From assembly GCA_020444075.1 (NCBI GenBank), contig JAHLLR010000020.1, forward strand, positions 1 to 64,000: DNA of 64,000 bases. The letters are read 5' to 3'. The translations under genes were made by a program, and so were the position numbers. Source of the DNA: Deltaproteobacteria bacterium (GTDB lineage Bacteria > Desulfobacterota > Desulfobacteria > Desulfobacterales > Desulfosarcinaceae). Within the stretch, counting starts at the first letter, position 1. The number at the start of each line of letters is the position of its first letter. Below the pieces are notes generated by a model, which saw only the letters and a program-made list of their open reading frames with translations, had not been told where the DNA came from and made no database searches. Below are positions 34,874-42,521 of this stretch, piece by piece.

Positions 34874-35539
34874 ATGCGAGCAGGACTTTTCGGCGGTACC
34901 TTCAATCCGATCCACAAGGGGCACCTCATGGCGGCCGATCGGGTTCTCCAGCGATTTTCTCTGGATCGCCTTTACATCGTTCCCTGCCGGGTACCTCCCC
35001 ACAAATTTCCTGCATACCTGGCACCGGCGTCCCTGAGGATACGGATGATCCAACTGGCTCTGCCCACAGATGCCCGCTACTGCCTGTCCGATGTCGAAAT
35101 CCAGCGCAGCGGGCCGTCCTACACCATCGACACGGTGGACCACTTCAGGACACGGATCATTCCCGGAGCCACCCTGTTTCAGATCATGGGCATGGATGCC
35201 TTTCTGGAGATTCATACCTGGAAAAGCTGGCGGAGACTGCTGGAAACGGTCCAGCCGGTGGTGGTGACCCGGTCGATGGACGGTCGGATGCAACCCGGCG
35301 GAGAGGTTGACCGACTGGCCGACTATATCCGCTGCCGGTTGTCGGACGATTACCGGTATATTGAAGCACAGAGCTGCTGGCGGCATCCCGACGGAAAGTG
35401 CATCCATCTGCTGCCGACAACACCGGTAAACATCTCATCCAGCCAGGTAAGGGAATTCATCCGGGCAGGAAAAGCCGTTGGCGACCTTGTTCCAGCGGCG
35501 GTAAACGCTTATATTGAACAAAAGGAACTTTATCGATGA
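34874..35539 (+). CDS. nadD: Nicotinate-nucleotide adenylyltransferase
   Basis: A 221-residue nucleotidyltransferase with GLFGGTFNPIHKGHLMAADRV at the start (the T/HxGH ATP site), VPCRVPPHK, FQIMGMDAFLEIHTWKSW near residue 97 and ISSSQVREFIRAGKAV near the C terminus. It makes nicotinic acid adenine dinucleotide for NAD synthesis. The stop overlaps the rsfS start (ATGA), a pairing common in bacteria. Confidence 0.96.
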   Translation: MRAGLFGGTFNPIHKGHLMAADRVLQRFSLDRLYIVPCRVPPHKFPAYLAPASLRIRMIQLALPTDARYCLSDVEIQRSGPSYTIDTVDHFRTRIIPGATLFQIMGMDAFLEIHTWKSWRRLLETVQPVVVTRSMDGRMQPGGEVDRLADYIRCRLSDDYRYIEAQSCWRHPDGKCIHLLPTTPVNISSSQVREFIRAGKAVGDLVPAAVNAYIEQKELYR

Positions 35540-35949
35540 CAGATACCACTGACGCTGAACTGGATATTTTCGTCAAATCGGCTTTGGGGAAAAAAGCCAG
35601 GGCTCCGGTCCTCCTGGACGTTCGTCACCTCACCAGCCTGGCGGACGCCTTTCTCATCTGCCACGGAACCTCCAACCGTCAGGTAAGCGCCATCGCCGAA
35701 CACATCCAGCGGGATCTGAAAAAGCAAGGCATCAAACCCCTCAGTGTCGACGGCCTCAAGGAGGGCCACTGGGTGCTCATGGACTACGGGCACGTCGTGA
35801 TCCACGTTTTTTTCGAAAGCACACGCAGCTTTTACAACCTGGAGGGGCTGTGGTCGGATGCCCGGCGCATCCAGACGGAAAGCATGAATCAAGTGGTCGA
35901 TTATCCGGATGACGATACGGATGTGGATGAATCGATATTCATCGAATAG
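35536..35949 (+). CDS. rsfS: Ribosomal silencing factor RsfS
   Basis: A 137-residue RsfS/Iojap protein (VLLDVRHLTSLADAFLICHGTSNRQVSAIAEHI, EGLKEGHWVLMDYGHVVIHVF-type core, YNLEGLWSDA). It binds L14 and keeps subunits apart under starvation. An acidic tail (DDDTDVDESIFIE) extends the family length. It overlaps nadD by 4 nt. Confidence 0.95.
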   Translation: MTDTTDAELDIFVKSALGKKARAPVLLDVRHLTSLADAFLICHGTSNRQVSAIAEHIQRDLKKQGIKPLSVDGLKEGHWVLMDYGHVVIHVFFESTRSFYNLEGLWSDARRIQTESMNQVVDYPDDDTDVDESIFIE

Positions 35950-35960
35950 CGCCGGTTTAC

Positions 35961-36067
35961 AACGCCCCATTTCCGCCGATATCTGCGTTGGTCTCACATT
36001 TCAATCCTCGGCATACTTGATGTATGCCTCCGGTTGAGATGATCGCCCGCCTTGATCTTGACCGAAC
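35961..36067 (+). repeat. 107-bp dispersed repeat, copy B (upstream of gpmI)
   Basis: Partner of 22863-22969. Here the middle forms GCATAC (internal 51-56) paired with GTATGC (62-67) around TTGAT, while TCTCA (internal 32-36) may pair with TGAGA (75-79). It ends about 50 nt before gpmI. Confidence 0.85.
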
Positions 36068-36120
36068 GGCAGCATTGAAAACAGCCGCTAACACGGATTT
36101 AAGAAAATTGGAGAGAGATG

Positions 36121-37662
36121 ATGAAGAAAAAGACCCACATGCTGATCATTCTCGACGGATGGGGCATTGGCGCCGACGAACCCACCAATGCCGTGCTGAT
36201 GGCCGATACGCCTTTCCTGGACCGGCTTCAATCCACCTACCCATCGACACAGCTGCGCTGCTCAGGCCAGGATGTGGGGTTGCCCACCGGCATCATGGGC
36301 AACAGCGAGGTGGGGCACATGAACATCGGGGCCGGACGGGTCGTCTACCAGGATCTGGTTCGCATCGACAAGTCCATCGAAGACGACTCCTTCTTTAAAA
36401 ATGAATCGCTGGGCGCCATCATGGATCAGGTGGCTGACCGCGGTAAAGCCCTGCACCTGATGGGCCTGTTGTCCGATGGCGGGGTTCACAGCCAGCTCAC
36501 CCATCTTTTGGCCCTGCTGGATATGGCCCGGCGAAAGGGGCTGTCCACGGTCTTCGTTCATGCCATCCTCGACGGCCGGGATACACCGCCGGACGGCGGC
36601 GTGAACTATCTGAAGCAGCTGCAGGACCACATCCAGGCCATCGGCAACGGCGCGGTCGCATCCGTCTGCGGTCGCTACTATGCCATGGACCGGGACAAAC
36701 GTTGGGATCGGGTGGAAAAAGCCTACCGGCTCTATTCCGAAGGCCATGGCCGGGCCGAAACCGATCCGGTGGCCGCCGTAAAAAAGGCCTACCGTCGTGG
36801 CGAGACCGACGAATTCGTCCAGCCGGTGGTAATGGTCGACCAGAGCGGCCAACCGGTGGGAACGGTGAAGGACGGCGACGGCATCATCTTCTTTAACTTC
36901 CGGGCGGACCGCGCCCGGGAGATCACGCGGGCGTTTACCGAAAAACGGTTTGATGGATTCGAGCGCCGGGTGGTTCCGGCGCTTTCCGGCTACACGACCA
37001 TGACCCTTTACGACGAGGGATTCGACCTTCCCGTGGCCTTTGGTCCCGTTCACCTGGAGATGATCCTTGGAGAAGTCCTGAGCCGCCGGGGGTTGTGCCA
37101 GCTGCGCATCGCCGAAACCGAAAAGTACGCCCATGTCACCTACTTTTTCAATGGTGGTGAAGAAACGCCGTTTGAAAACGAGGAGCGTTGCCTGATTCCC
37201 TCTCCCCGGGATGTGGCCACTTACGACCAGAAGCCGGAAATGAGCGCACCCCAGGTGGCCGACGAAGTGGTCGCCCGGCTGGATTCGGGAAAATACGATT
37301 TCATCGTGCTCAATTTCGCCAACATGGACATGGTGGGGCATAGCGGCGTGATGGCTGCCGCCGTCAAGGCCTGCGAAACCGTGGACCGCTGCCTGGAAAA
37401 AGTCATAAAAAAGCTTCGTGAACAGGATGGCGTGGCCCTGGTAACCGCCGATCACGGCAACTCTGAAAAGATGGCCGGTCCCGACGGCAAACCCTTCACG
37501 GCCCATACCACCAATCCGGTTCGCCTGCTGCTGGTGGACGACAGCCGAAAGACCGTCCACCTCCGCGAAGGCCGATTGGGTGATGTCGCTCCCACCCTCC
37601 TGGAGCTCATGGGCCTGGATCAACCGGCGCAGATGACCGGTCAGAGTCTGCTGCAGACCTGA
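36121..37662 (+). CDS. gpmI: 2,3-bisphosphoglycerate-independent phosphoglycerate mutase
   Basis: A 513-residue alkaline-phosphatase-superfamily enzyme: MLIILDGWGIG (first metal Asp), GNSEVGHMNIGAGRVVYQ with the catalytic Ser near residue 62, HAILDGRDTPP, ICGRYYAMDRDKRWDR-type region, NFANMDMVGHSG and ALVTADHGNSEKM for the second metal cluster. It interconverts 3- and 2-phosphoglycerate using two Mn2+. GGAGAG precedes two tandem ATGs (36118, 36121); the second is better spaced. Confidence 0.97.
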   Translation: MKKKTHMLIILDGWGIGADEPTNAVLMADTPFLDRLQSTYPSTQLRCSGQDVGLPTGIMGNSEVGHMNIGAGRVVYQDLVRIDKSIEDDSFFKNESLGAIMDQVADRGKALHLMGLLSDGGVHSQLTHLLALLDMARRKGLSTVFVHAILDGRDTPPDGGVNYLKQLQDHIQAIGNGAVASVCGRYYAMDRDKRWDRVEKAYRLYSEGHGRAETDPVAAVKKAYRRGETDEFVQPVVMVDQSGQPVGTVKDGDGIIFFNFRADRAREITRAFTEKRFDGFERRVVPALSGYTTMTLYDEGFDLPVAFGPVHLEMILGEVLSRRGLCQLRIAETEKYAHVTYFFNGGEETPFENEERCLIPSPRDVATYDQKPEMSAPQVADEVVARLDSGKYDFIVLNFANMDMVGHSGVMAAAVKACETVDRCLEKVIKKLREQDGVALVTADHGNSEKMAGPDGKPFTAHTTNPVRLLLVDDSRKTVHLREGRLGDVAPTLLELMGLDQPAQMTGQSLLQT

Positions 37663-37685
37663 TCCGGGCGGGATTCGTTGATTCC

Positions 37686-38180
37686 ATGAAAGAAGATGAT
37701 TCCCGGCAATATGCCGGCGTCGGGAACAAGGCGAATGCCGGGGCCCTGGACAGCGCCTTTCGGATCCTGGCCCGACGGGACCATACCTGCAAGGAGTTGG
37801 CGGTCAAGCTTCGGCAAAAGGGGTTTGACGGCGCCGCCATTGACGGCGCCCTGGCACGCTGCCTGGAGCTGGGCTATCTGGACGATGCCAAAACCGCTGC
37901 GATCATCGCCGGGCATCTGGCCGAAAACGGATACGGTCCCCTGCGGGTCCGCCAGACCCTCGGGCAGAAAGGGCTTGACGATGCATTGATTGAACAGGCG
38001 TTGGCCCGCTGCGGTGACGAGGAGACTCAGGTGCTCAGCGCCCGGCGCATGCTGGAAAAAAAGGCGTCCTCCTTGAGTCGGGAAGCCGATACATGGAAAC
38101 GCCGTTCGAAGGCTTACCGCTTTTTAGCCGGCCGGGGGTTCGCGGCAACCGTCATCAACCGGGCCATCGCCGACCTCTGA
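37686..38180 (+). CDS. recX: Regulatory protein RecX
   Basis: A 164-residue helical protein with three-helix repeats characteristic of RecX: ILARRDHTCKELAVKLRQKGF, LELGYLDDAKTAAIIAGHLAENGYGPLRVRQTLGQKGL, then KAYRFLAGRGFAATVINRAI. RecX inhibits RecA filaments. recA itself is not in the window. The gene follows gpmI by 23 nt and is convergent with the secreted repeat protein. Confidence 0.9.
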   Translation: MKEDDSRQYAGVGNKANAGALDSAFRILARRDHTCKELAVKLRQKGFDGAAIDGALARCLELGYLDDAKTAAIIAGHLAENGYGPLRVRQTLGQKGLDDALIEQALARCGDEETQVLSARRMLEKKASSLSREADTWKRRSKAYRFLAGRGFAATVINRAIADL

Positions 38181-38190
38181 AGCCTGCCGC

Positions 38191-39042
38191 TCAACGGCGC
38201 AGGTAGGTAAAATCGGGGTCGGGCCGGCCCACGAAACAGGACTGGCTGAACCCATACCGCCGGATAACGGCAAGAGCCTGCCGGGCGTCGGTCTGGCTTT
38301 GGCCGAAATCGTACAGCCAGCGCCGGCCGGACACGATCTTCCAGTTTCCCTGAATTCTGCTTACCGTGACTGTCTTCGGGTCGAAAGCCACGCAATCTTC
38401 ACCGGCCATGGCACCCGACGGACTTCCCCCTTTTGCCAGCAGATAGGAAAATAAAGGATCCGGCCGGCCGATAAAGCAGAGGCGGTCCATGCGGTAGTGG
38501 CGGATCACGTTCAGCGATTGATGGGCGGCGGCCTGATTGGGTCCGAAATCGAACAGCCAGTGGTCGCCCTCAACGAGCGTCCAGTTCCCTTTCACCTGGC
38601 GAATGTTGACGGACGCCGGGTCGAAGCGCACACAATCCCCGGTTCCAGATGGTTTCAGTGGCTTCAGCGGCGGGGTGACCGAGGCGTCTGCCCCCTTTCG
38701 GGTCCATCGGGAACCGGCAAATCCGCCGGTTTTTTTCACGGTTCGCAGTTCGTTCCCATCCTTTTCAAGCACCAGTTCCAAGTCTCCGGCTCCCTTTGTC
38801 CGTCCCTTGGGAACATCGGTCCAATTGCCCGTGATGCGGGTCCCGTGAATGCGGCCGGAAAAGACATTTGACCATGCCGGCTGCGCATCGGCGGCTTCAC
38901 CGTACCAATGAACCTGGCTGCCGGTCTGGCGCAGGTAGTAGGTGCCCCCGTCATTGCAGGACCATCGGCCGGTCAGATCGGCCCAGGCAAGCGGGGCGAG
39001 CAGGGTTATAAGAAGGAAACCTGCCGAAATAATCGTTTTCAT
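38191..39042 (-). CDS. Secreted protein with two tandem 70-residue repeats
   Basis: A 283-residue protein with a Sec signal peptide (MKTIISAGFLLITLLAPLAWA). A first domain (LTGRWSCNDGGTYYLRQTGSQVHWYGE and following) resembles small beta-barrel lipocalin-like modules. Two tandem repeats then follow, each opening with CVxFDPxxVxVxxxxGNW, continuing with H/RRWLxDFGxxQxxAxQxLxVIRxY, and ending CFxGRPDPxFxYL. The paired Cys residues per repeat suggest disulfides in the periplasm. The frame is open to 39195, but the signal peptide and GGGGG site support 39042. Function unknown. Confidence 0.75.
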   Translation of the reverse strand: MKTIISAGFLLITLLAPLAWADLTGRWSCNDGGTYYLRQTGSQVHWYGEAADAQPAWSNVFSGRIHGTRITGNWTDVPKGRTKGAGDLELVLEKDGNELRTVKKTGGFAGSRWTRKGADASVTPPLKPLKPSGTGDCVRFDPASVNIRQVKGNWTLVEGDHWLFDFGPNQAAAHQSLNVIRHYRMDRLCFIGRPDPLFSYLLAKGGSPSGAMAGEDCVAFDPKTVTVSRIQGNWKIVSGRRWLYDFGQSQTDARQALAVIRRYGFSQSCFVGRPDPDFTYLRR

Positions 39043-39130
39043 GGAAAACCCCCGGCGAGACAACCCTGACGTCCGAAAGCCGGCTTGAAAATCGGGTTCA
39101 CAGCCTTCATTGATCTCCTTGTGGGATCGC

Positions 39131-39763
39131 TTAGCTCCGGCGCATCGCGCCGGCAGATGAAACCATCTCCTCCAATGCCGCGTAAGATTGTGCACCTACC
39201 AGCCGCCGGCCGTCGAGGATAAAGGTGGGCACGGCGGTAATTCCCATCCGGCGGGACCGCTGCCAATCCCGATCCACGGCTTCACGATAGGATCGTTGAT
39301 CCAGCACCACCTGCGCCGCTGCCGGGTCCAGGCCGACAGTTGAGCAGATCTGGAGCAACACCGCAGGAAGGGCGATATTTTCGCCGCGATGAAAATAGGT
39401 CAGGAACACGGCGTGGTGAAAGGCGTCGCCACGGCCCTTATCCTCGGCCCATTTGCCCAGTTCCTGGGCCAGCCGGCTGTTGAACGTCATTTTGCGCTCA
39501 CCGAAGGGCAGGTTCAGTTCCCGGGCCACCTGGCGCAGACGGGCCAGCATGCCGGGAATGTCCACCGGTTGACCGGCAAACAGCGCCTCCAGGGTCTGCC
39601 CGTCTGGCGGCGTTTCCGGATGCAGGGGAAATGCCGTCCATTCCACCTCGATATGAAATGCGGCTTTGAGTCGTTCAATACGCCCGGTACTGAAGTAGCA
39701 CCACGGTCAGATGTAATCTGAAAAGATTTCCAGCGTGGCGGCTGTGCCGGTTTCATCTTTCAT
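39131..39763 (-). CDS. DsbA/FrnE-like oxidoreductase with in-frame TGA (probable selenoprotein)
   Basis: Read through one TGA, this is a 210-residue DsbA-family protein. A GGGAGG site lies 6 nt before ATG 39763. The first 18 codons give MKDETGTAATLEIFSDYI, then TGA (39709-39707), then PWCYFSTGRIERLK. FrnE relatives read SDYICPWCYxGxxRxxRL here, so TGA replaces the first Cys of CPWC, the classic Cys-to-Sec position. The rest is uninterrupted and family-like (LFAGQPVDIPGMLARLRQVARELNL, FHHAVFLTYFHRGENIALP, GITAVPTFILDGRRLVGAQSY). No other stop or frameshift occurs. It is probably a cytoplasmic thiol-disulfide enzyme. Without Sec insertion the product would be an 18-residue stub. Confidence 0.8.
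39661..39706 (-). promoter_or_regulatory. Candidate bacterial SECIS element after the TGA
   Basis: Right after the TGA two hairpins can be drawn: GGTGC/GTACC with loop TACTTCA (39702-39686), and, partly overlapping, TTGA/TCAA with loop ACGAC above a CGG-C/GCCG lower stem (39686-39661). The second places its loop 33-37 nt after the TGA, within the usual bacterial SECIS range. Drawn by hand only. Confidence 0.4.
39707..39709 (-). other. TGA codon at the CPWC position (probable Sec codon)
   Basis: Codon 19 of the FrnE-like gene reads TGA, followed by Pro-Trp-Cys. The motif becomes U-P-W-C if decoded as selenocysteine. Confidence 0.75.
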
Positions 39764-39823
39764 CATTTTCCTCCCACTTATAAAATTTCATCATTGTGGT
39801 GGCCGCCGACTGGCCGGTGGGCT

Positions 39824-39958
39824 TTACATCGGTCGGCGGATATAAGCGCCGTAGTCCTTGAACTCCGGCTCGTAGGCCGTGTTTCGGCGGGCCCACACCA
39901 GAAGATCTTCCTTGCGTTCGTCGTGGGCCACCAGGACGATTCGTTTGGTTGCCTTCAT
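39824..39958 (-). pseudogene. Fragment resembling the N terminus of methylglyoxal synthase
   Basis: A 44-codon frame begins ATKRIVLVAHDERKEDLLVWARRN, very like the opening of MgsA (xxIALVAHDxxKxDLVxWxxxN). It then turns into unrelated residues (AYEPEFKDYGAYIRRPM) and stops. Intact MgsA is about 130-155 residues; the ATGTTG phosphate loop and catalytic Asp segments are missing and were not found in the other frames nearby. It may be a decayed gene or a genuine small protein. It lies 60 nt upstream of the FrnE-like gene. Confidence 0.4.
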
Positions 39959-40063
39959 GTTTTCTTTCCACGCGGTGGGTCGGCGGCTTGGGTATCCTGC
40001 GTCTGGCCTGCTTTCAGAAAGCGATCAACGGTGTTGACGCTCCTCGGATCGGCCGAGGTCGGT

Positions 40064-40975
40064 CTACCGGCTCAGCAAGAGGGATTTGACGATGCTGTTG
40101 ACTATTTTCGGATTCTCCTTGAGACGCCGGGTGGAATATCCGAACCAATGGCGGCCGTAAGGGACATACACCCGCAGGGTGTGCCCAGCCTCGATCAGGG
40201 ATCGTCGCAGCTCCGGTGTGACACCATACAACATCTGAAATTCGTACCTTTCCCGGGGTATTCCGTAACGGTCGATAAGGGCCAGGGCGCCGTCCACCAA
40301 GGCCTTGTCGTGGGTGGCAATGCCGGGATAGACGCCGTTTCGAAACATGAATTCGAGATCTTCCAGAAAATGGGCGTTGATCTCATCGTGGCGTTGGAAG
40401 GCGATACGGGCATGCTCCGCGTAGATGCCTTTGCAAAGCCTAAAATTCAAGGGTACCGCCGGCGTATGCAGATCCATGAGGTCCTTCAGGTCATCCAGGG
40501 TGCGACGCAGGTAAGCCTGCACCACCAGCCCCACGCTTTCCGGAAATTCGGCCTTTAGCCGGCGGAACAGGTCCATTTCCAGGTCCACGCAAGCCGAATC
40601 TTCCATGTCGATACGGACGAAATTGCCGTAGTTGCGAGCCTTGGCGACGATTTCACGGATATGATTGTAGCAGGCCTCGGCATCGATGAGCAGACCGAAC
40701 ATGGTGGGTTTCACCGAATAGTTGCCGTCAATGCCGGTGGACTGGGTGATGTCGATAAGGGCCAGGTACTCGTCACGGTTCTTTTCCGCCTCATCCAGGT
40801 TCTGGATAAACTCACCCAGGATGTCGATGGTGGTCTTGATGCCGTCTTCGTTCAGGGCCTGACACGCGTTCATGGCATCCTCCACCGTTTCCCCGGCAAT
40901 GTAGGAACGGGAAAAGAGCCAGACAAAACGTTTGGGAAGCAGGGGCAGGGTGCTGGCGATCAGTCGGTTAATCAT
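40064..40975 (-). CDS. Proline dehydrogenase
   Basis: A 303-residue monofunctional PRODH: SRSYIAGETVEDAM near the start, NYGNFVRIDMEDSACVDLEM (FAD and substrate barrel), VGLVVQAYLRRTLDD, FRLCKGIYAE, then VYVPYGRHWFGYSTRRLKENP, the proline-binding helix with the conserved Y-x-x-R-R. It oxidises proline to pyrroline-5-carboxylate with FAD and feeds electrons to quinone. The P5C dehydrogenase half of PutA is absent, as in Gram-positive PutB. Its start overlaps the stop of the GAF-HD-GYP gene by 4 nt. Confidence 0.93.
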   Translation of the reverse strand: MINRLIASTLPLLPKRFVWLFSRSYIAGETVEDAMNACQALNEDGIKTTIDILGEFIQNLDEAEKNRDEYLALIDITQSTGIDGNYSVKPTMFGLLIDAEACYNHIREIVAKARNYGNFVRIDMEDSACVDLEMDLFRRLKAEFPESVGLVVQAYLRRTLDDLKDLMDLHTPAVPLNFRLCKGIYAEHARIAFQRHDEINAHFLEDLEFMFRNGVYPGIATHDKALVDGALALIDRYGIPRERYEFQMLYGVTPELRRSLIEAGHTLRVYVPYGRHWFGYSTRRLKENPKIVNSIVKSLLLSR

Positions 40976-42249
40976 ATCGATAGGTCTTGCTTGGGGGTGG
41001 TCAGCGGCTCGGCATGGGATTCTGAATATCGCTCTTGAATGAGGCGGATGAGAGCTATCCGTTCCAGAAAGATTTCTACCAGTTCGGGATCAAAATGGGT
41101 GCCGGCGCCCTTACTGATGATTTCGATGCTCCGCGATTCATCCCACGGCTCCTTGTAGCTTCGCTTGGAGGAGAGCGCATCGTAGACATCGGCGATAGCG
41201 ACGATTCTGCCGAGAACGGGGATCTCTTCTTTCTTTTTACCAGGCAGGGGGCCGCCATCCCGGCTCTCACGGCCGGGCAAGGGCTTGCCGGTGATCAAAT
41301 CCACGTGGCCGGGGTAGCCCGTGCCGTCCCATTTCTCATGGTGGTTCATGGCGATGATGGCCGCCGCTTCATCGTAATCCGACTGCGGATTGGAAAAAAG
41401 GCGGGCACCGTGGATGGTGTGCTGCTTCATTATTTCAAATTCTTCGAAGCTCAACTGCGCCGGTTTTTTTAATATCAGGTCGGATGTGGCCACTTTGCCC
41501 ACGTCGTGGAGCATGGCCCCCATGCGCAGTACGTCCCGGGTCTTGTCGATCTCCTTCTGGTCGATATGGTGCCGCTTGGCCCAGTGTTCATAGAGCTCCA
41601 ATGAAAAGCCGGCCACCCGGTTGACATGGGCGCCGGTTTCCTTGGGGTCCCGCATTTCCGCCATACGAATCATCCGCAGGATCATGGATCGGGTCATCTG
41701 GGCCCGTTCCAGGGCCACGCCCGCAATACCGGCGAAGTGCAGCATCACCTTTTCGTCGGTCTGACTGAAAATCCGGATCCGTTTTTCCTGATCCTGGGCA
41801 TTGATGATCTGGAGAATGCCCAGTACATCTTTTTTGGAACTCATTAACGGGATGGTGAGCATGGAACGGGTGACGTATCCGGACGCCTTGTCGAATTTTT
41901 TGCTGAAGTGATAGCTTTTGGTAGGGGACAGTTTATAGACATCGGGAATACTGAGCATTTTCCCCGTGGCCGCCGCATAACCCGCGATGCTCGTCTGGTC
42001 GATGGGCACGGAAAAGGTGCTGTAGATCAGCTTTTCTCCCGCAGGGAGCCGTTTTTGCAGGGTGTCGTTCTGGGAATAGGTGAAATCCAGGCGGTTGCCC
42101 TCGCGGATATAGATGGATCCGGCGTCGGCGTTGACAAACTGGCGTGCCCGCGTGAGCACCCGCTCCAGGAGGATGTCGAGGTCGTGGATCCGGTTCAGTT
42201 CGATCCCCAGCGTCATCAGCGTATCCAGTTTCTGCTTTTCGTTGAGCAT
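40972..42249 (-). CDS. GAF-HD-GYP response protein (c-di-GMP phosphodiesterase)
   Basis: A 425-residue soluble protein. Residues 20-185 are a GAF domain (FVNADAGSIYIREGNRL, GYVTRSMLTIPLMSSKKDVLGILQIIN). The HD-GYP domain follows: AHVNRVAGFSLELYEHWA, GAMLHDVGKVATSDLIL, HTIHGARLF, NHHEKWDGTGYPGHVD, and AIADVYDALSSKRSYKEPW. A 20-residue insert sits after GYP (LITGKPLPGRESRDGGPLPGK). All metal ligands are present, so it should degrade c-di-GMP under GAF control. The overlap with proline dehydrogenase means the two are co-expressed. Confidence 0.92.
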   Translation of the reverse strand: MLNEKQKLDTLMTLGIELNRIHDLDILLERVLTRARQFVNADAGSIYIREGNRLDFTYSQNDTLQKRLPAGEKLIYSTFSVPIDQTSIAGYAAATGKMLSIPDVYKLSPTKSYHFSKKFDKASGYVTRSMLTIPLMSSKKDVLGILQIINAQDQEKRIRIFSQTDEKVMLHFAGIAGVALERAQMTRSMILRMIRMAEMRDPKETGAHVNRVAGFSLELYEHWAKRHHIDQKEIDKTRDVLRMGAMLHDVGKVATSDLILKKPAQLSFEEFEIMKQHTIHGARLFSNPQSDYDEAAAIIAMNHHEKWDGTGYPGHVDLITGKPLPGRESRDGGPLPGKKKEEIPVLGRIVAIADVYDALSSKRSYKEPWDESRSIEIISKGAGTHFDPELVEIFLERIALIRLIQERYSESHAEPLTTPKQDLSI

Positions 42250-42431
42250 GATTCCAACGCTCCCGGGAAATAGGTTTCCCGCTAATCTATACGGCCGGCA
42301 CCGTACCCGTCAACTTAAAAAGGGACATCGGGTGCATCGATGGGTGGACCGCCAAAAAACAGAAAGAAAGTGTTGGTTTTGGTTGGTTATGGTATGTATT
42401 GATCCTATTTTGCACAGAATCTATGGAAAAC

Positions 42432-42470
42432 ATTGACATCCACCGTCACGATTCCTACTAGAATGTCAAT
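42432..42470 (+). promoter_or_regulatory. Promoter with inverted repeat, upstream of the HTH/binding-protein regulator
   Basis: TTGACA (42433-42438) and TACTAG (42456-42461) are spaced 17 nt. A perfect 8-bp inverted repeat, ATTGACAT (42432-42439) and ATGTCAAT (42463-42470), centres 31 bp apart, brackets the promoter. This is where a self-repressing dimeric regulator would bind. Confidence 0.55.
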
Positions 42471-42521
42471 TTATGACCACCCATTCCTGCCAGTGACAAT
42501 GCCATTGAGGAAGAGGACCCC

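Noticed and set aside
39131-39763. Ordinary frameshift or nonsense pseudogene
   Set aside because: Only one stop occurs, it is TGA, it falls exactly on the active-site Cys, and the frame is intact and family-like on both sides. A random nonsense mutation at this codon is possible but less likely.
39824-39958. Complete methylglyoxal synthase split by one frameshift
   Set aside because: The other frames downstream do not continue with the ATGTTG loop or later MgsA motifs before the next gene starts.
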